From an uncultured Sphingomonadaceae bacterium (lineage in GTDB: Bacteria; Pseudomonadota; Alphaproteobacteria; Sphingomonadales; Sphingomonadaceae), in contig CANMEE010000004.1 of NCBI GenBank assembly GCA_947496865.1, forward strand, positions 1-33,651: a stretch of DNA of 33,651 nt, given 5' to 3'. The notes beneath the pieces are model-generated. The model searched no databases and was not told where the DNA came from. It saw only the letters and a program-made list of their open reading frames with translations. Position 1 is the stretch's first letter. Every line of letters starts with the position of its first letter. This document shows, piece by piece, positions 16,714-24,410 of this stretch. Position numbers and translations under genes: made by a program.

Positions 16714-18255
16714 CTAAGCTGCCGTTTGCAATTTCGCAGCTTTGTCTTTGGTCGAAACACTGGTCGTTGAGACGGAGCCGGTCTTTTTGAACTGCATCAC
16801 ACCATCATCAACATCCTGCGCCTGAATAAGTGCGATATCCGCTCCAAAATTTTGAGGATGAATCCAGGGAGCGGAAGCAGCTTGCCTCGGAAAGAGATGC
16901 ATTTTTCGGCTGATATAGCCCGATGAAAACCCTTCAATCCAAGGTCGCGTCAGATCGGGATCAACCGGCTGCACGACCTCTGCCACACAATAGTCGCTTT
17001 TGGTTTTGTCTATCTGTTGGATGAGCCGGCAGATATAATCAGCCGTCATGTCTACCCGCATCGTCCAAGAGGCATTAAAATAGCCCCAGCTGGACACAAG
17101 GTTCGGAACGCCTGAATAGGATAGGCCTTTGTAGGTCAGGCAATCAGAAAACTCGACCGCTACATCGTCGATGCTAACGTCGATCCCGCCCATATGCTGC
17201 ATTGCCAGTCCAGTTGCGGTAATAATAATATCGGCTTCGATAGAGCTACCATCTTTGAGTTTTATGCCTTCAGGTGAGAGCTCTGCAATATGCCCGGTTT
17301 CAATCGAAACGCTGCCATCCTTCAGTCGGTTGAAAAGATCAGCATCAGGTATCAGGCAAAGACGCTGATCCCAGGGCGCATAGTCCGGAGAAAAATGCGC
17401 ATCGATAACATCTTGCGGTAAATGCTTGCGCGCCATTTTCATCAACCGCTTACGGAATTTTTCCGGGCCTTCTTTTGCTTGTTTAAAAACTTGTTGTTGC
17501 ATGAAGATATTCTTCTTGCGCGTCAGGTTGTGCGCGGTCTGATTTGGCAAAATCGAATGCAATAGATTGGCAAGCCAGTCCTTCTTGGGACGCGACACCA
17601 CATAGGTTGGGGTTCGTTGCAACATTGTGACGTGACCTGCTTTTTCAGCCATGTTGGGAACGATTGTCATCGCCGTTGCACCAGAGCCGATCACAACGAC
17701 CTTCTTGTCCGAATATTCCAAATCCTCGGGCCAGAATTGGGGATGAATAATGTCTCCGTCAAAAGCCTCCTGATTAGGGAATTGCGGCGCTTCCGGATCG
17801 GTATAGCTATAGTATCCCGTACAGGTTGATAGGAAATTGCAGGTTACAGTGCTGCTTTCATCTGTGGCTTTGTCTCGGACGGTCAATGCCCAGCAAGATT
17901 CGCTGCTTGACCAATCTGCCTTTTCGACCTCGACGCCGAACCTAATTTTTGGAATAATTCCATTTTCTTGCGCCGCTTCCTCGATATAGTTACGGATCGA
18001 GGCGCCATCGACAATCGAGTCATTGCGTTTCCATGGCTTGAAACTAAATCCTAGCGTGTGAATGTCGCTATCAGAACGCACACCGGGATATTTGAACAAG
18101 TCCCATGTTCCGCCAATTGCATCGCGGCCTTCCAATATGGCAAAGCTCTTATCCGGACATTTCTGCTGAAGATGCCGAGCTATGCCGATGCCGGATATAC
18201 CAGCACCGATTATCAGAACGTCATAGTCCGGGGCTTTTTTTGATGCATCAGTCAT
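16714..18255 (-). CDS. Flavin monooxygenase, Baeyer-Villiger type
   Basis: 513 aa. FAD Rossmann motif GAGISG (17-22), GGTWDLFKYPGVRSDSD (48-64), the Baeyer-Villiger fingerprint FDGDIIHPQFWP (165-176, with His171, Trp175 and Pro176) and the NADPH motif IGSGATA (189-195) are all present. Family enzymes insert oxygen next to a ketone or oxidise N or S atoms, using NADPH and O2. In this operon it could act on the carbonyl made by the aminotransferase, or N-oxygenate an amine before nitronate oxidation; sequence cannot separate these. 28 bp after the aminotransferase and 20 bp before alanine dehydrogenase. The C-terminal tail of about 20 residues is Ser/Thr/Lys rich. Confidence 0.92.
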   Translation of the reverse strand: MTDASKKAPDYDVLIIGAGISGIGIARHLQQKCPDKSFAILEGRDAIGGTWDLFKYPGVRSDSDIHTLGFSFKPWKRNDSIVDGASIRNYIEEAAQENGIIPKIRFGVEVEKADWSSSESCWALTVRDKATDESSTVTCNFLSTCTGYYSYTDPEAPQFPNQEAFDGDIIHPQFWPEDLEYSDKKVVVIGSGATAMTIVPNMAEKAGHVTMLQRTPTYVVSRPKKDWLANLLHSILPNQTAHNLTRKKNIFMQQQVFKQAKEGPEKFRKRLMKMARKHLPQDVIDAHFSPDYAPWDQRLCLIPDADLFNRLKDGSVSIETGHIAELSPEGIKLKDGSSIEADIIITATGLAMQHMGGIDVSIDDVAVEFSDCLTYKGLSYSGVPNLVSSWGYFNASWTMRVDMTADYICRLIQQIDKTKSDYCVAEVVQPVDPDLTRPWIEGFSSGYISRKMHLFPRQAASAPWIHPQNFGADIALIQAQDVDDGVMQFKKTGSVSTTSVSTKDKAAKLQTAA

Positions 18256-18283
18256 AATCCATCTCCTATTCTATTCCAATGAA

Positions 18284-19531
18284 TTAAAGCGAAAACTCCA
18301 GCATCGTGAGGGAGTGAAATTGCTTCGCAACCTCATCGCAAGCTTCAACCGTGCGGTCGATATCCGCTTCCGACATGGCCGGAGTGATGAACATGTTGTG
18401 GAACGGGTGGAACAAGACGCCATGGTCGAGCAACGCATCACAAAATGCCACGCAACCTGGCATATTGCGATTACCTTCGTCATCATTGATCATGATCAGC
18501 GGCATTTGCGAGGGACCTGTCTGGTCGATCTCCACACCGGTATTGGCAGATACCTGATTCAGGCCATCACGAAGCCGGTCGCCTAACATGACGGTGCGCT
18601 CGATGTAGTCGGTAGATTTGATAAGCTCGAGTGTTTTGAGACCTGCCGCCATCGCTGCCGCACCAAACCAAAATGAACCTGTCACAAATATTTTACCCGC
18701 CGCTTCACGGGCACGGTCGCTGCCCATCAGACATGACAGCGCATGACCGTTGGCAAGAGTTTTACCCCATGACGACAGATCCGGTTGAATGCCTAGCTTC
18801 TGCCAGCTGCAATCGCGGTCAACCCGGAACCCAGCCCGCACATCGTCAAGAATCAACAGAGCGTCTTTCTCGTCACACAATTGGCGAGCGGCGCGAGCAT
18901 ATTCCTCATCGGGAAGTAGTTGCGGAAAAATCACTTCATGCTTGAAAGGCGTCGCAAAGATACCGGCTAGGTCGTCGCCCGCTTCTTCCACAGCGGCGCG
19001 AAGGCTTTCGGCATTATTATACTCATAATAGATGTGATGCGCGCGATCTTCCGGAAGAGTTCCTTCGGGCATCGGCGTACACCATTTGGTCGCGCCATGA
19101 TAAGCACCGGTCGCCAGCAATATCTTCCGCTTGCCGCGATGCGCACGCGCCGTCATGAGTGCCATGGTTGTCGCATCGGTCCCGTTCTTACAAAACATGG
19201 TCCAATCATTGTGCGTTACTTGCTCTGCATAGCCCTCTGCCAACTCCACCATTCGCGCCGAAGGGCCAGTTGCGGTATCGATCTCGCGAAGCTGCTCAAT
19301 ATAAGCTGCATCAATTTCCTCATGAGCATAGCCAAATAAATTTGGGCCGAATGCACAGAGATAATCAATATATTGCTGATCATCATAATCCCAAAGATAG
19401 GCACCTTTTGCGCGCTTGTAATATTGCGGTGTTCGCGGTGACTGCATTTTTACCGAAAGATGGCCGTACATACCGTTTGGAACCACTTTCTGTGCGCGCT
19501 CCAACAACTCTTCATTCTGGGCTTGTATCAC
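18284..19531 (-). CDS. Class III PLP aminotransferase (HemL/omega-transaminase-like)
   Basis: 415 aa. The PLP lysine is Lys257 in SSWGKTLANG; the cofactor aspartate region is LILDDVRAGFR (227-235), where typical members have DEVxTGFR. KNGTDATTMA (115-124) and ATGAYHGATKW (140-150) bind the cofactor. It resembles glutamate-1-semialdehyde aminomutase, but its operon partners make a housekeeping heme role unlikely. Predicted to move an amino group from the pathway amine to pyruvate, giving alanine that the alanine dehydrogenase recycles. The start is GTG at 19531 with GGAGAG upstream. First gene of a four-gene operon, divergent from tetR2, with a perfect operator in its promoter. Confidence 0.9.
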   Translation of the reverse strand: MIQAQNEELLERAQKVVPNGMYGHLSVKMQSPRTPQYYKRAKGAYLWDYDDQQYIDYLCAFGPNLFGYAHEEIDAAYIEQLREIDTATGPSARMVELAEGYAEQVTHNDWTMFCKNGTDATTMALMTARAHRGKRKILLATGAYHGATKWCTPMPEGTLPEDRAHHIYYEYNNAESLRAAVEEAGDDLAGIFATPFKHEVIFPQLLPDEEYARAARQLCDEKDALLILDDVRAGFRVDRDCSWQKLGIQPDLSSWGKTLANGHALSCLMGSDRAREAAGKIFVTGSFWFGAAAMAAGLKTLELIKSTDYIERTVMLGDRLRDGLNQVSANTGVEIDQTGPSQMPLIMINDDEGNRNMPGCVAFCDALLDHGVLFHPFHNMFITPAMSEADIDRTVEACDEVAKQFHSLTMLEFSL

Positions 19532-19551
19532 TGGAAACTCTCCTGCTTTTT

Positions 19552-19594
19552 TATATTAGTAATTACTAGTATATTGAGTCTTGCGCTTTGTCAA
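19552..19594 (-). promoter_or_regulatory. Aminotransferase operon promoter with perfect TetR2 operator
   Basis: On the minus strand, TTGACA (19594-19589) is followed 15-17 nt later by TATACT or TACTAG as -10 box. TAGTAATTACTA (19557-19568) is a perfect palindrome, extended to 22 bp (19552-19573) with one mismatched pair. It overlaps the -10 region and lies between the aminotransferase and the divergent tetR2, the usual position for a TetR operator controlling both. Confidence 0.7.
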
Positions 19595-19665
19595 CTAAAT
19601 GTTAGTTGTAGCTAGGCAACGTCAGATATCTGCCGCGAACCAATGCCTTGAAGAAAGAAACATCG

Positions 19666-20307
19666 ATGATTAATGTGATGGAAAAACCGGAAATTGATGG
19701 CGTGATCTGGCCAAAGCAGGAACGCGGCATGCGCACTTTTGAAAAGCTGCTGCAATCCGCTCAGTCGATTTTGCAGGAATCGGGTATTGAGGCTTTAAAC
19801 TCAAACGCTATTGCGGAAGGTGCCGGTGTAACCATCCCGGTATTCTATCAATATTTTGGGGATAAATATGCCTTACTCGCAGTGTTGGGACATCGGCTAA
19901 CAGAAGCTCAGAATAAGCTCTATGTGGATAGTGCCGCGAAAAGCGCCGAGATCACAAAAAGTCGTGAAGAGCAATTTGAAACAGATTCTCTCAAGCTTCT
20001 TCAGGAAACCTATCGGGTTACAGCCGCATTTGCCGGATCACGTGCATTGCTCATATCCCTACGCGCGCTTCCAGAGCTCACTGAAATTCGGTTGAAGGCC
20101 AACCGCGACATGGCCAAAATCGGCGGAAACATACTCCGCCAGATCCGCCCGGACCTCTCAATGAAGGACGCAACAGAGCGGGCCCGTGTATCGATTGAGA
20201 TTGGTTATAGTGTAGTCGAAATGCTACTCGAAGTACCAAGCATTTCACGCAAGAGAGTTTTGGAGCGGACGAATAAGGCTATCGTGGCTGTGTTTTTTGA
20301 TGGCTAA
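19666..20307 (+). CDS. TetR-family regulator of the catabolic genes (TetR2)
   Basis: 213 aa from the ATG at 19666; TTG 19648 and ATG 19678 are alternatives and no start has a strong ribosome site. The N-terminal helix-turn-helix includes RTFEKLLQSAQSIL, NSNAIAEGAGVTIPVFYQYF and DKYALL, typical of TetR. The C-terminal domain has no recognisable ligand signature. Divergent from the aminotransferase operon, with the TAGTAATTACTA palindrome between them, so it most likely represses that operon and perhaps itself. Related sites before the nitronate monooxygenase and TonB receptor suggest it controls the whole catabolic set. Different from TetR1 in sequence and in inferred operator. Confidence 0.9.
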   Translation: MINVMEKPEIDGVIWPKQERGMRTFEKLLQSAQSILQESGIEALNSNAIAEGAGVTIPVFYQYFGDKYALLAVLGHRLTEAQNKLYVDSAAKSAEITKSREEQFETDSLKLLQETYRVTAAFAGSRALLISLRALPELTEIRLKANRDMAKIGGNILRQIRPDLSMKDATERARVSIEIGYSVVEMLLEVPSISRKRVLERTNKAIVAVFFDG

Positions 20308-20405
20308 ACAGACCATCTTGTTTAACGGAGCACAGGCGCCAGCCGCTTGCTCTTACAAGTTCTAATAGATCTGCGTTGGCAGCGCATCTTTGGAAGCATG
20401 GAATT

Positions 20406-20933
20406 CTAGTCCAAAACCGGTTGAACTATTAGAGCCTCCGCCGCGATTGACTTGCCGTTAACCGAATAGGTTTCGTGGTTGTTGGTATTGAGCGTCACCT
20501 TCACCACATGTGAACCGGGCGCCATATCGGACAAATGAAAATACGGTCCATAAAGCCGGGCGAGCTTTTCGCCGTCCACAAAGATATGGGCATGGCCTTG
20601 ATTTGCAACCATGGGACCATTGACGTTTTCAGGTGCAAAGGTGAAGTTATCAGTCTGTACATGCAGGTTCCATCCCGCCACAACGTCTTTGACCACCGAG
20701 AGTGTCAGGCGTGGCCCGGCGTTAGCGGTGACCTCGAATACCCCGTGATGCAACATATGATCATGGGTTGTGTGAGTGCTATGATCTTCCTTCATTGCGG
20801 TATCAAGCGGTTTTTCCTGTAACAGGAACGGACCAAGTAACATACCCACAAAGATCGCGCCGACGGTCCAGTAGCCCAAATAAGCTGGGTTGATGTGTGC
20901 TAAAGGAATGCGATACTGAGCGCTCGGTTTCAT
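20406..20933 (-). CDS. Membrane-anchored His-rich protein with GHAH motif
   Basis: 175 aa. A single N-terminal TM segment (about 20-38) is followed by a His-rich linker with His at 51, 54, 57, 59, 62 and 63. The globular domain has NFTFAPENVNG (96-106), NQGHAHIFVDG (111-121), LYGPYFHL (127-134) and LNTNNHETYSVNG (148-160). The beta-rich domain and clustered His residues suggest metal, perhaps copper, binding in the periplasm. I recognise the pattern as recurring in proteobacterial hypothetical proteins but cannot give it a function. 52 bp after the DoxX-like gene, with AGGA before the ATG, so probably the same operon and under the same TetR1-like element. Confidence 0.72.
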   Translation of the reverse strand: MKPSAQYRIPLAHINPAYLGYWTVGAIFVGMLLGPFLLQEKPLDTAMKEDHSTHTTHDHMLHHGVFEVTANAGPRLTLSVVKDVVAGWNLHVQTDNFTFAPENVNGPMVANQGHAHIFVDGEKLARLYGPYFHLSDMAPGSHVVKVTLNTNNHETYSVNGKSIAAEALIVQPVLD

Positions 20934-20985
20934 TCTAGAAATCCTATAAATTTACTGAGCCGGAGCATATAGTGCACACCCCAGT

Positions 20986-22134
20986 TCAGACTGAATTTTT
21001 GAGTGCCGATGAGGCTACATTATCCCGCTTCAATGTTGGATTACGCAGTTTTATTCGCTGGCCATAGCCAAGAAGCATCAGGATGATAGCCGTCGCAATG
21101 ACCGGCATGTGGCCCACTAATTCCATTAGCGCATTTTCATTTTCGTTGACCAGCAAGAAGACGATGTTCGATGTCAACATGAAGGCTGCGATAACAAACG
21201 TATTAAGCCGGGTAACTACACCCAAGATCATGATAGCACCGAACGTCGCTTCCATTGCGCCGGCCGAAAGAACGAACAACTGATCCGTAAACCACTCAAA
21301 GCCCAGCATAGACATGAAGTTCCAGTTGTAGTTGGCGAGAAAGCTCTGGCCGAGCATCGCTCCAGTCAGTTTTTCGGTAATGCCTAACGTCAAGAGTGCA
21401 ATACCAGTGAAAATTCTCAACACGTCGACCGAATATGGTTTAAGCTTCTCGCGCAGTGCTTCGTTTGGCACATGGTTGAAGAATAAAAACAGAGCGATAC
21501 CCACATAGTTGATATATTCGAATCCCTTGACGAAACCGAACAGACCCATCGTTCCCAAAAACAGAATGATCATGAGGATCGCTGCGTGATGCACAAAGTG
21601 GTTCGAAATCAGCATGATTCCGATGAGCGCCTGAAGAAATACCAGCGCTACCCCAAGCCCGTTATAAGCCGAGAGGTGCGGTGCGATGATCTCGCCGCCA
21701 TAAGCTGTAAGCAGAAGTGACATCCCAGTAAATATTCGCAAAAGCTCCATCGCGTCGTGGCGAATTTTTGTGTTTACAACGGGCGGCGAAGGAAGTCGGC
21801 CATCCAGAAAAATGGCGACCGCAATGAAGAATAGAAAAAGGCCAAACCACACCAAGACAACCCCATCAGTCAAGCTGTATTGGGGGAAGGATGCGAGAGC
21901 AGGGTCATTAGGATCAGTAAACCAACGAACATGAGCTTCTGCTTTGGCTGCAAGAGCAAACAGGCCAGAAAAAAAGAGAACTGCCAGTGCTACGTTTAGC
22001 AAACCAGACTTGTCTCGACGGTTCGTAAATTTATCAGAAAACCACGTGCCCACCCTCGTTCGCTTTTGACGGGATGATGCTTGTTTCTCATTTGCTTGCC
22101 CGCGCTCGTCGATCTTAAGAGTGTTGTTGATCAT
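20986..22134 (-). CDS. DoxX-like multi-pass membrane protein
   Basis: 382 aa from the ATG at 22134, preferred over GTG 22161 because GGATGGA lies just upstream. A hydrophilic N-terminal about 45 residues is followed by about ten hydrophobic helices. The motif KAEAHVRWF follows TM1. Two repeated units start with ELLRIFTGMSLLLTAYGGE and DVLRIFTGIALLTLGITEK, the pattern of duplicated DoxX/DoxD-type domains. DoxD/DoxA is a quinone-linked thiosulfate dehydrogenase in Acidianus, and DoxX-like proteins are otherwise poorly defined. Quinone or redox-related membrane function is plausible given the promoter shared with the alternative oxidase (inference). Followed by the His-rich protein gene. Confidence 0.75.
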   Translation of the reverse strand: MINNTLKIDERGQANEKQASSRQKRTRVGTWFSDKFTNRRDKSGLLNVALAVLFFSGLFALAAKAEAHVRWFTDPNDPALASFPQYSLTDGVVLVWFGLFLFFIAVAIFLDGRLPSPPVVNTKIRHDAMELLRIFTGMSLLLTAYGGEIIAPHLSAYNGLGVALVFLQALIGIMLISNHFVHHAAILMIILFLGTMGLFGFVKGFEYINYVGIALFLFFNHVPNEALREKLKPYSVDVLRIFTGIALLTLGITEKLTGAMLGQSFLANYNWNFMSMLGFEWFTDQLFVLSAGAMEATFGAIMILGVVTRLNTFVIAAFMLTSNIVFLLVNENENALMELVGHMPVIATAIILMLLGYGQRIKLRNPTLKRDNVASSALKNSV

Positions 22135-22197
22135 TGTTCCATCCAGACTTTGAGTGATCACGTTTCGAATCTTGCAAACATCGTAATATTTTTTATA

Positions 22198-22227
22198 TAT
22201 GTAATTGTTTACTTATCTAAATGTCAA
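22198..22227 (-). promoter_or_regulatory. DoxX operon promoter with TetR1-like operator
   Basis: On the minus strand TTGACA (22227-22222), 18-nt spacer, TACATA (22203-22198). The palindrome GTAA-ACAA-TTAC (22212-22201) is preceded by ATAA, giving ATAAGTAA. The -35 box, spacing, -10 box and ATAAGTRA element match the alternative oxidase promoter at 6678-6707, 15 kb away. Confidence 0.65.
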
Positions 22228-22712
22228 TACCTGATTCTTCCCTGCAAATTTCCAAAAATGAGGAAAAATTGGTCCGCAGACTGTTACGCCGCAGACTGCG
22301 TCGCGCAGACAATGTTGGAAAACACGAAAATCATTGTGTTGGCCACTTGATCATCCAGCGGCGCATTGGTTTTGCGCGAGCCTTCAAATGCAAGATATTC
22401 GGTTCACCGGACGAGCCATCCTCGAATTCTACGAAACATTTTGCGTGACTGGATATAGAGAATTCGAACGAACCGGCTGTATCCTGGGCCGCTAGGTCCA
22501 GAGCCATGCTGAAAGCTATAGATCCAAGCTTCATCTATGTAGTACATTTCAATTTCCTTTATCGACGTATTTGACAGGGAGTGCTTCAGCAGCTGCGGAT
22601 CGCAGTCTTGCCTGTCTTCTTTTTCCAGATCGGGAGAGGAGTGATCCCTTTCCTTGCCGATCAAGGTTGAGAAAGAGATCACACACTCGGGACTATCTAT
22701 GACTGAGGCACG
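22228..22712. other. About 480-bp gene-poor spacer between two gene blocks
   Basis: No convincing gene. CCGCAGACTG is directly repeated (22274-22283 and 22289-22298), with a third CGCAGAC nearby. A weak minus-strand reading frame exists at 22404-22546. Genes to the left are more AT rich than those to the right, so this may be a junction between segments of different origin. Confidence 0.4.
22404..22546 (-). CDS. Possible small hypothetical protein or gene remnant
   Basis: 47 codons from the ATG at 22546, with AGGAAA about 6 nt upstream, starting MYYIDEAWIYSF. A second minus-strand frame (stop near 22331) continues with SFEFSISSHAKCFVEFEDG. Joining the two frames near 22470 would give one protein of about 70 residues, so this could be a frameshifted remnant. 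I recognise no family. It may equally be non-coding. Confidence 0.2.
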
Positions 22713-23615
22713 TCATCCCTGATTTTTTTGCCAAGACTTAATATGGTCAGCAACCGAAGTTAGCTTCACACTGAAGGTAGTTTCTAGCGCGTCGGTATCG
22801 ATAGCCATCGCATCGCCGTTAAGTTTTGCGATGGAGCCATAAAGATCACCCAGGGCGAAAGCGGCTCCAGGGCTGTTGAATGCATCCCCAATGCGCTGGC
22901 CGAAAGCCTCCGGAGTCATTGGGTCGAATACGACGCCCCGTTCGACCCAACCGCTCATAAGCTCGGCAAGAGCATCGCCGGTCAGTGCATCGGGTGTTCC
23001 AATCTCAAACGCTTGCCCAGCGAGATCGGGACGAGAGAGCGCCGCCACGGCCAGGGTTGCCTGATCAATATGCGACGTCCATTGCACTTTCAGATCGCGC
23101 GGAGTTGGTGGATAATCGAGTGTGCCTTCTGAGCGCAGACCGGGTAGAAACACCTCTGGCTGCAGGTTCTCCAAGTACACAGCCGATTGTAGGACAATCG
23201 AAGGAATGCCGGAATTCAAAACAGCGTTCATTCCTTGGGTTGTTGCATCGACGATCACTGATGAGGGGAAGCGATCACCGGAGGGACCGCCCGTTACGAA
23301 GACCAGCAAAGGCAATTGCACCTTGTGCGCTGCGCCGAAGAAGGCAGCCGCCCAGTTCTGGCTGTCGTCCGGACCTTCAGGTCGTGGGAAGTGCAGGAAC
23401 GCAGCGTCCACACCGTCAAGCGCAGCGACAAGCGCCGCTTCATCGGCCAGATCTGCAGCGACAGCTTCGGCTTCCGGGTGCAAAGCGCTGATCCTCTGAG
23501 CGTCGCGGGCAACGGCGCGAACCTTGTAGCCTTTGGCAAGCGCTTCGCGGACAACGGGGGCACCCTGAGCGCCGGTTGCGCCGAAGATCGCTACGGTTTT
23601 GGTACTATTGGTCAT
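22713..23615 (-). CDS. NmrA-like NAD(P)-binding protein (atypical SDR)
   Basis: 300 aa. N-terminal Rossmann motif GATGAQG (12-18), then VRAVARDAQR after beta-2 as an NADP-type loop. VVREALAKGY and DAAFLHFPRPEG are typical of the NmrA/YwnB group. The classical Tyr-Lys catalytic pair is not evident. Such proteins act as NADPH-dependent quinone or carbonyl reductases, or as redox sensors. A strong AAGGAG ribosome site precedes the ATG. It is 24 bp downstream of the DsbA-like gene on the same strand, forming a two-gene operon divergent from the LysR gene at 24411. Substrate unknown. Confidence 0.85.
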   Translation of the reverse strand: MTNSTKTVAIFGATGAQGAPVVREALAKGYKVRAVARDAQRISALHPEAEAVAADLADEAALVAALDGVDAAFLHFPRPEGPDDSQNWAAAFFGAAHKVQLPLLVFVTGGPSGDRFPSSVIVDATTQGMNAVLNSGIPSIVLQSAVYLENLQPEVFLPGLRSEGTLDYPPTPRDLKVQWTSHIDQATLAVAALSRPDLAGQAFEIGTPDALTGDALAELMSGWVERGVVFDPMTPEAFGQRIGDAFNSPGAAFALGDLYGSIAKLNGDAMAIDTDALETTFSVKLTSVADHIKSWQKNQG

Positions 23616-23639
23616 GATATTCTCCTTTTTGATGTGAAT

Positions 23640-24284
23640 TTAGGCAGTGGTGGTAAGTTCGAAGATTTCCTCGATGGCTTCGGGGCGGCCGTAAAAGGCC
23701 TGATGGTCAAGTTGTGTCTTCCTATCCCCATCGATCTTGAGGACGGTGGGGACACCTCTCGACTGGACTTCTTCCATCAGCGCCTTCGCCCGATCAGCAA
23801 GAGCGGCGGCCTTGGCTTCAAGTTCCGGTGTGCCGATGCGTTCGGCGTCCCCTGGTGCAACACCTTCGGCGATCAGGGCTTCGATGATAGCCTGACGGTC
23901 AGTTGACGATACGCCTTTACCGAAATGCAGTGTCTCCAGGCGATGACGCACGGCGAACTCCTTTTCGGGGCCCTGATCATGCACCAGCGCAGCCGCCTGT
24001 GCCGAAAGGCCGGATTCGAGAATTTCGGTTTGCGAGCGTGCGACGTTGGTCTTGAAAGCTTCGGAAAAGGACTGACCGGTGAGAGTTTCGACCTGAGGGA
24101 TGGTTCTCAGGATCTGGTTGCCTTTGCCTTCACTCATGCGAGGGGCGGCGGCGCCTTCGAACAGGTGCCGATGGAGCACCTCTACATTTTCACCGGCATC
24201 CACGATCGCATCGAAAACGGGCGCGGCACCATAGCACCAACCACAAAAAGTATCGTAGATTATGACAGTTTTTTCGTCGGACAT
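23640..24284 (-). CDS. DsbA-family thioredoxin-fold protein (FrnE-like)
   Basis: 214 aa. A thioredoxin fold with the CxxC motif Cys14-Gly-Trp-Cys17 (DTFCGWCYG) near the N terminus, a long helical insertion (about 55-165) and a cis-Pro loop RGVPTVL near 176. There is no signal peptide, so it is cytoplasmic, like FrnE or 2-hydroxychromene-2-carboxylate isomerase relatives. Disulfide oxidoreductase or glutathione-linked isomerase chemistry is possible. GGAG lies before the ATG. First gene of a two-gene operon with the NmrA-like gene, divergent from a LysR regulator with a palindrome between, which is the standard layout for LysR control of both. Confidence 0.85.
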   Translation of the reverse strand: MSDEKTVIIYDTFCGWCYGAAPVFDAIVDAGENVEVLHRHLFEGAAAPRMSEGKGNQILRTIPQVETLTGQSFSEAFKTNVARSQTEILESGLSAQAAALVHDQGPEKEFAVRHRLETLHFGKGVSSTDRQAIIEALIAEGVAPGDAERIGTPELEAKAAALADRAKALMEEVQSRGVPTVLKIDGDRKTQLDHQAFYGRPEAIEEIFELTTTA

Positions 24285-24360
24285 TGTATTTCTCCTGCTG
24301 TGTTCGAAACCGAATTAGCCAATTGATTTCGTCAGTAAAAGGTATATGATTATGATAGAC

Positions 24361-24379
24361 TGTCAGTTATAAGCTGACA
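24361..24379. promoter_or_regulatory. LysR-type palindromic binding site
   Basis: TGTCAG-TTATAAG-CTGACA is an inverted repeat with perfect 6-bp arms. It lies in the 126-bp divergent gap between the DsbA-like gene and the LysR gene, 32 bp before the LysR ATG. The T-N11-A spacing expected of LysR sites is contained within it. Confidence 0.6.
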
Positions 24380-24410
24380 ATTGTCACTCATTCAGATTGA
24401 GGTGTTTGCC

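Noticed and set aside
18284..19531. Glutamate-1-semialdehyde aminomutase (hemL) for heme synthesis
   Set aside because: The sequence resembles that family, but the operon with a flavin monooxygenase, alanine dehydrogenase and transporter, and a TetR operator in its promoter, fits catabolism better.
22331..22534. 67-codon minus-strand open frame as an independent gene
   Set aside because: No ribosome site before its ATG and no family recognised. It is mentioned only as a possible continuation of the frame at 22404-22546.
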